Shown here: in pieces, positions 58,214 through 60,891 of the stretch
Layout of the letters: every line of letters begins with the position of its first letter
Numbering within the stretch: the stretch's first letter is position 1
NCBI RefSeq assembly: GCF_012395815.1
Contig: NZ_JAAZQQ010000008.1
Span: 31,758-92,648 of the forward strand
Source of the DNA: Roseicyclus persicicus
GTDB taxonomy: Bacteria; Pseudomonadota; Alphaproteobacteria; Rhodobacterales; Rhodobacteraceae
Length of the DNA stretch: 60,891 nt
Reading direction: 5' to 3'
Made by a program: the position numbers and the translations under genes
The notes under the pieces: model-generated
What the model was told of the DNA's origin: nothing
Databases searched by the model: none
Seen by the model: the letters and a program-made list of their open reading frames with translations, nothing else

Positions 58214-59536
58214 TCAGAAGATCTCCAGATCGCGGTCGACCATGACCGTGATCCGCGTGCCCTGATCGACATGGATCACGGGACGGATCGCCAGATAGTC
58301 CTGCATCACGCTTTGGGTGCTGTCGCGCAGGTCTGTGCCGACGTCGCTCGCGATGTCGGCCGCGGCCTCATCCTCAATCTGTCCGGCGGCCGCCGCAGGC
58401 AGGGCCCCGATCAGCGAGATCAGCGTGGCCGAGCCGAAACGCTGCGCAAAGCGGGTATCGACAAAACCGGTGGTGCCGGTGCGGCCGAGCTCATCCCCAC
58501 CGAAGGCGCTGATTTCCACGGTCTGGTTGTCGGGCAGGATTACGCGGTCCCAGGCCACCATCACACGCGACTGCGCGAGCGCCACATCGGAGCGGTAACG
58601 CCCCACGAGACGCGCGCCGCGCGGGATCAGGACCCGCGTGCCATCGAAGGAATGAACGTCCTCGGAGACGATGGCGCGGATGGCGCCGGGCAGCGTGCTG
58701 TCGAGCGCCGTCTCGGTCACGGCCTGGATCATCGTGCCCTGCACGACGGTGTTGCCGGGGTTCACGATCACTTCGGCCCGCGTTACCGGGGCGGGCCTTG
58801 CACCCGCGCGCACGAAGGCTTCGTCCTCATTCAGGCGCGCGGCCTCTACGCTGTTCTCCCGGTCGGTCCCTGCCCCCATCCCGGAAAACGCGATCATGGG
58901 CGAGGCGATGCGTTCGGCCCGTGCCTCGGCCTCTGCGATGCGGCGGCGCTCAAGTTCGGCGAGCCGCAACTCCTCCTCGTTCGGCCCGAGGTCTGTCGGC
59001 GCAGGCGGGGTCAGCCGCGCGACCTCAAGGTCCATGCGCAACTGGTCAAGCTCGCGGTCGCGTTCGGTCAACTGTCGCTCGAGCGCGCGCTGCGCCTCAG
59101 ACGAGGCCTCTTGCAGCGCCGCGATCTGCGCTGTGAGATCGGCGATGGCCTGCTCTGCGCCGCTATCCGATGCCTCGACGGGCCGCGCGCGCAGGTCTTC
59201 CAGTTCCGCTCGCAGCGTTGCGAGACTTTCCATCAGCGCCAGTTCCGACGCAGAGGGACCGGTCTCGGCCGGCGGCGGCGCAGGCTCTGCAACGGGCATG
59301 GGAGCCAGGTCCCCAAAGCCCGATCCAGCTGTCTGGAACTCTTCCGGGGCTGCGGTTGGCAGGGGTGCTTCCGGCGATGGCTGCAGGGCGGCCCAGGCCA
59401 GGCCGCCTGCGGCCAAGATCCCGGCCACGCCGAGGACGGCGGCCAGCGGGGAAGGCCGTGCGGTGCCGCGCTTCTTGTCGCCCGTCGCTTCGAGAGCCGC
59501 CAGGCGCGCGGCCAGGTCTTCGGTGTCCTGGCTCAT
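58214..59536 (-). CDS. virB10: Type IV secretion core protein VirB10
   Basis: A 440-residue VirB10. A short cytoplasmic part (MSQDTEDLAARLAALEA) precedes one membrane segment (PLAAVLGVAGILAAGGLAWA), a proline-rich stretch and a long coiled coil (residues about 95-220). The conserved beta-barrel part has GTMIQAVTETALDSTLPGAI, RVLIPRGARLVGRYRSDVAL and RVMVAWDRVILPDNQTVEI, ending QDYLAIRPVIHVDQGTRITV. VirB10 spans both membranes and gates the channel. It overlaps virB9 by 4 bases. Confidence 0.94.
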   Translation of the reverse strand: MSQDTEDLAARLAALEATGDKKRGTARPSPLAAVLGVAGILAAGGLAWAALQPSPEAPLPTAAPEEFQTAGSGFGDLAPMPVAEPAPPPAETGPSASELALMESLATLRAELEDLRARPVEASDSGAEQAIADLTAQIAALQEASSEAQRALERQLTERDRELDQLRMDLEVARLTPPAPTDLGPNEEELRLAELERRRIAEAEARAERIASPMIAFSGMGAGTDRENSVEAARLNEDEAFVRAGARPAPVTRAEVIVNPGNTVVQGTMIQAVTETALDSTLPGAIRAIVSEDVHSFDGTRVLIPRGARLVGRYRSDVALAQSRVMVAWDRVILPDNQTVEISAFGGDELGRTGTTGFVDTRFAQRFGSATLISLIGALPAAAAGQIEDEAAADIASDVGTDLRDSTQSVMQDYLAIRPVIHVDQGTRITVMVDRDLEIF

Positions 59537-60246
59537 GACGTGGGCCCACCCATATCCTGAACACAGACCTCGTCTTCCCCGAGGCGCAGGACCCATTGGC
59601 GATTGACGCCCGAGACGCGGATGACACCATCCTCGATCGCCGTGCTGTTCACCGCCCGCTCGCCGCCATTGGCATAGCGGAAGATCGCTGGGACCGGCGC
59701 GTTCCGCGCGAAGCGGAAGTAGGTGAAGGTGCCATCATCCCAGATGGCCGTCGGTGTGAACTCCTCCCGGGCGCTGACGGCATAGTTCGCATTCGGCGCC
59801 TCGGCCGCAACCGCCCGGGCCGGTTGAACGCGGCTCTCGGGATAGCGGAACTGCACGACGTAATGCGGGGTCTCGCGCGCCTCGACCACGTGGAAGTAGT
59901 AGGAGCGCCGGTTCGTATAGACCGTGATGTTCGTGGCGACTCCAGAGGCTGTAGGCTTGATCGCGAAAGCCCGACCGCCCGGCACGCCGTCGAACTGGAA
60001 GCCCACCGTGTCGCCCGCGATGATCGAGCGGATGGTCTCGCCCTCGCCGAACTCGACGGTGGTGACCCGGGTCAGGGTGGTGACGATCCGGTAGACCTGC
60101 CCCTCGGTCCAGGTCGCGATCCGGACGCGATTGTCATGGGGGCCGGGGCGCGGCGTGGTCTCGGCAAAGGCTGCGGGTGCGGAGAGCACGAAGGCACCGG
60201 CGAGGAGCAGGGCATGAACAGGGGCGAGAACGGGAACAGAGGTCAT
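59533..60246 (-). CDS. virB9: Type IV secretion core protein VirB9
   Basis: A 237-residue secreted VirB9. Signal peptide VHALLLAGAFVLSAPAAFAE with cleavage near AFAE. Family features are DNRVRIATWTEGQVYRIVTTL, TTVEFGEGETIRSIIAGDTV, ITVYTNRRSYYFHVVEARET and the final TFTYFRFARNAPVPAIFRYA and QWVLRLGEDEVCVQDMG. VirB9 forms the outer-membrane core ring with VirB7 and VirB10. No virB7 lipoprotein gene is seen in the window. Starts at ATG 60246, overlapping virB8 by 4 bases. Confidence 0.93.
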   Translation of the reverse strand: MTSVPVLAPVHALLLAGAFVLSAPAAFAETTPRPGPHDNRVRIATWTEGQVYRIVTTLTRVTTVEFGEGETIRSIIAGDTVGFQFDGVPGGRAFAIKPTASGVATNITVYTNRRSYYFHVVEARETPHYVVQFRYPESRVQPARAVAAEAPNANYAVSAREEFTPTAIWDDGTFTYFRFARNAPVPAIFRYANGGERAVNSTAIEDGVIRVSGVNRQWVLRLGEDEVCVQDMGGPTS

Positions 60247-60890
60247 TCGGAACGGTCCGATCGGATGGCATATTGGGTGACGGTGAAGCCGAAGGGGTTC
60301 TGCCAGACATCGTCGATCGAGCGTGTCCGTTCGGGCTGGAAGGCGAACATCAGCGTTGCGGTGAAGGATCCGTCCTGCGCCCCTTGCGGGCTGGTCAGGC
60401 GCTTTCTGAGGCGCACCTGCGCGCGGTTGTCGCCGATCAGCGTGATCGAGGCGATCTCGACAGCCATCTCGGCCGCGGGGCCATAGCGGGTCGGCGGATA
60501 GCTCTCCTGTCCCGAGGTCCACATGGCGCGCATGCTGGCCTCGGCCGCCCCGGTGGATTGCGCCAGCACCCGGCGGACGCGCAGATCGTTGTCGAGCTGG
60601 TTGTAGGCCTCGCGGTCAAGGATGTAGCGGTAGATCTGCGCCTCGATGATCGCAGGCCGCTCGGCAAGCCGCACCGTTTCGACCGTGGCATTGGGCAGGG
60701 CCAGACCCGTCGCGGGGTCATAGGGCACGACGACCGGCGGCGGCGTCTCGACCATCAGGACGACGGCTGCGGCCGCAAGGCAGCCGAAAACGCCAAAGCC
60801 CGCCCCGCCAAGACCGATCATCCGCCAGAGCTGCTCCCGGCGCAGCGCGCCATGGATCAGCTCCTCCTCGACCAGTTCACGCGTGCTCAT
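60243..60890 (-). CDS. virB8: Type IV secretion assembly protein VirB8
   Basis: A 215-residue VirB8. A short cytoplasmic end (MSTRELVEEELIHGALRREQ) is followed by one membrane segment (LGGAGFGVFGCLAAAAVVLMV) and a periplasmic NTF2-like domain with RYILDREAYNQLDNDLRVRR and EIASITLIGDNRAQVRLRKRL. It nucleates channel assembly. The gene starts at the last bases of the window (ATG at 60890-60888) and is complete. Remaining virB genes (such as virB1-virB5) would lie beyond the edge. Confidence 0.93.
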   Translation of the reverse strand: MSTRELVEEELIHGALRREQLWRMIGLGGAGFGVFGCLAAAAVVLMVETPPPVVVPYDPATGLALPNATVETVRLAERPAIIEAQIYRYILDREAYNQLDNDLRVRRVLAQSTGAAEASMRAMWTSGQESYPPTRYGPAAEMAVEIASITLIGDNRAQVRLRKRLTSPQGAQDGSFTATLMFAFQPERTRSIDDVWQNPFGFTVTQYAIRSDRSE

Positions 60891-60891
60891 G

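Overview
The window looks like part of a large, GC-rich, low-copy conjugative plasmid from an alphaproteobacterium of the Rhodobacteraceae/Paracoccaceae type. This rests on a repABC replication and partition locus, an HvrA-like H-NS protein, a VirB/VirD4 transfer apparatus with a VirD2-type relaxase, and the block of ParB-like, DUF932, RadC, toprim-primase and strawberry-notch genes common on alphaproteobacterial plasmids. No rRNA, tRNA, CRISPR array or complete insertion sequence was seen. All family names are read from motifs without database searches.

Layout. 0.1-4.9 kb: a secreted hypothetical protein, a winged-helix protein, a RelA/SpoT-like HD protein with an altered active site, a DUF1612 regulator and a serine recombinase. 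4.9-8.6 kb: repA-repB-repC with four AAC(A/T)G-core sites upstream and three near-identical parS-like palindromes around repC. 8.6-18.5 kb: a large ParB-like protein, small unknown genes, a CoiA-like nuclease candidate, H-NS, SSB, a WYL regulator facing a secreted RidA, and a rarA-DUF4186-DUF488 operon. 18.7-32.3 kb: the plasmid accessory block (DUF932, RadC, small unknowns, AbiE-type toxin-antitoxin, methylase-helicase, primase, DUF2493), several genes of which are preceded by a recurring nested-hairpin leader.

32.4-37.9 kb is a restriction-like island: a ribbon-helix-helix/methyltransferase fusion converging on a McrB-like AAA ATPase and a PD-(D/E)xK nuclease, followed by an Abi-like gene remnant. 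38.0-44.9 kb is the DNA-processing half of conjugation (VirC2-like, VirC1-like, an oriT-like repeat region, MobC, relaxase, VirD4). 55.7-60.9 kb is the mating-channel half on the minus strand (virB8-virB9-virB10-virB11-unknown-virB6), continuing beyond the window.

Between the two transfer halves (45.0-55.6 kb) lies an island that is the best candidate for an undescribed system. One three-gene operon encodes an MBL-fold protein, a single-chain E2-E1-JAB ubiquitin-like conjugation/deconjugation protein, and a patatin-like phospholipase. It resembles the ancillary and effector parts of CBASS but no CD-NTase gene is present. A second operon encodes a sigma-like protein, an unknown 200-residue protein and an ImmA-peptidase/UvrD-helicase/AddB-like nuclease fusion. 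Together with the restriction island and AbiE, the plasmid carries at least four conflict-type modules.
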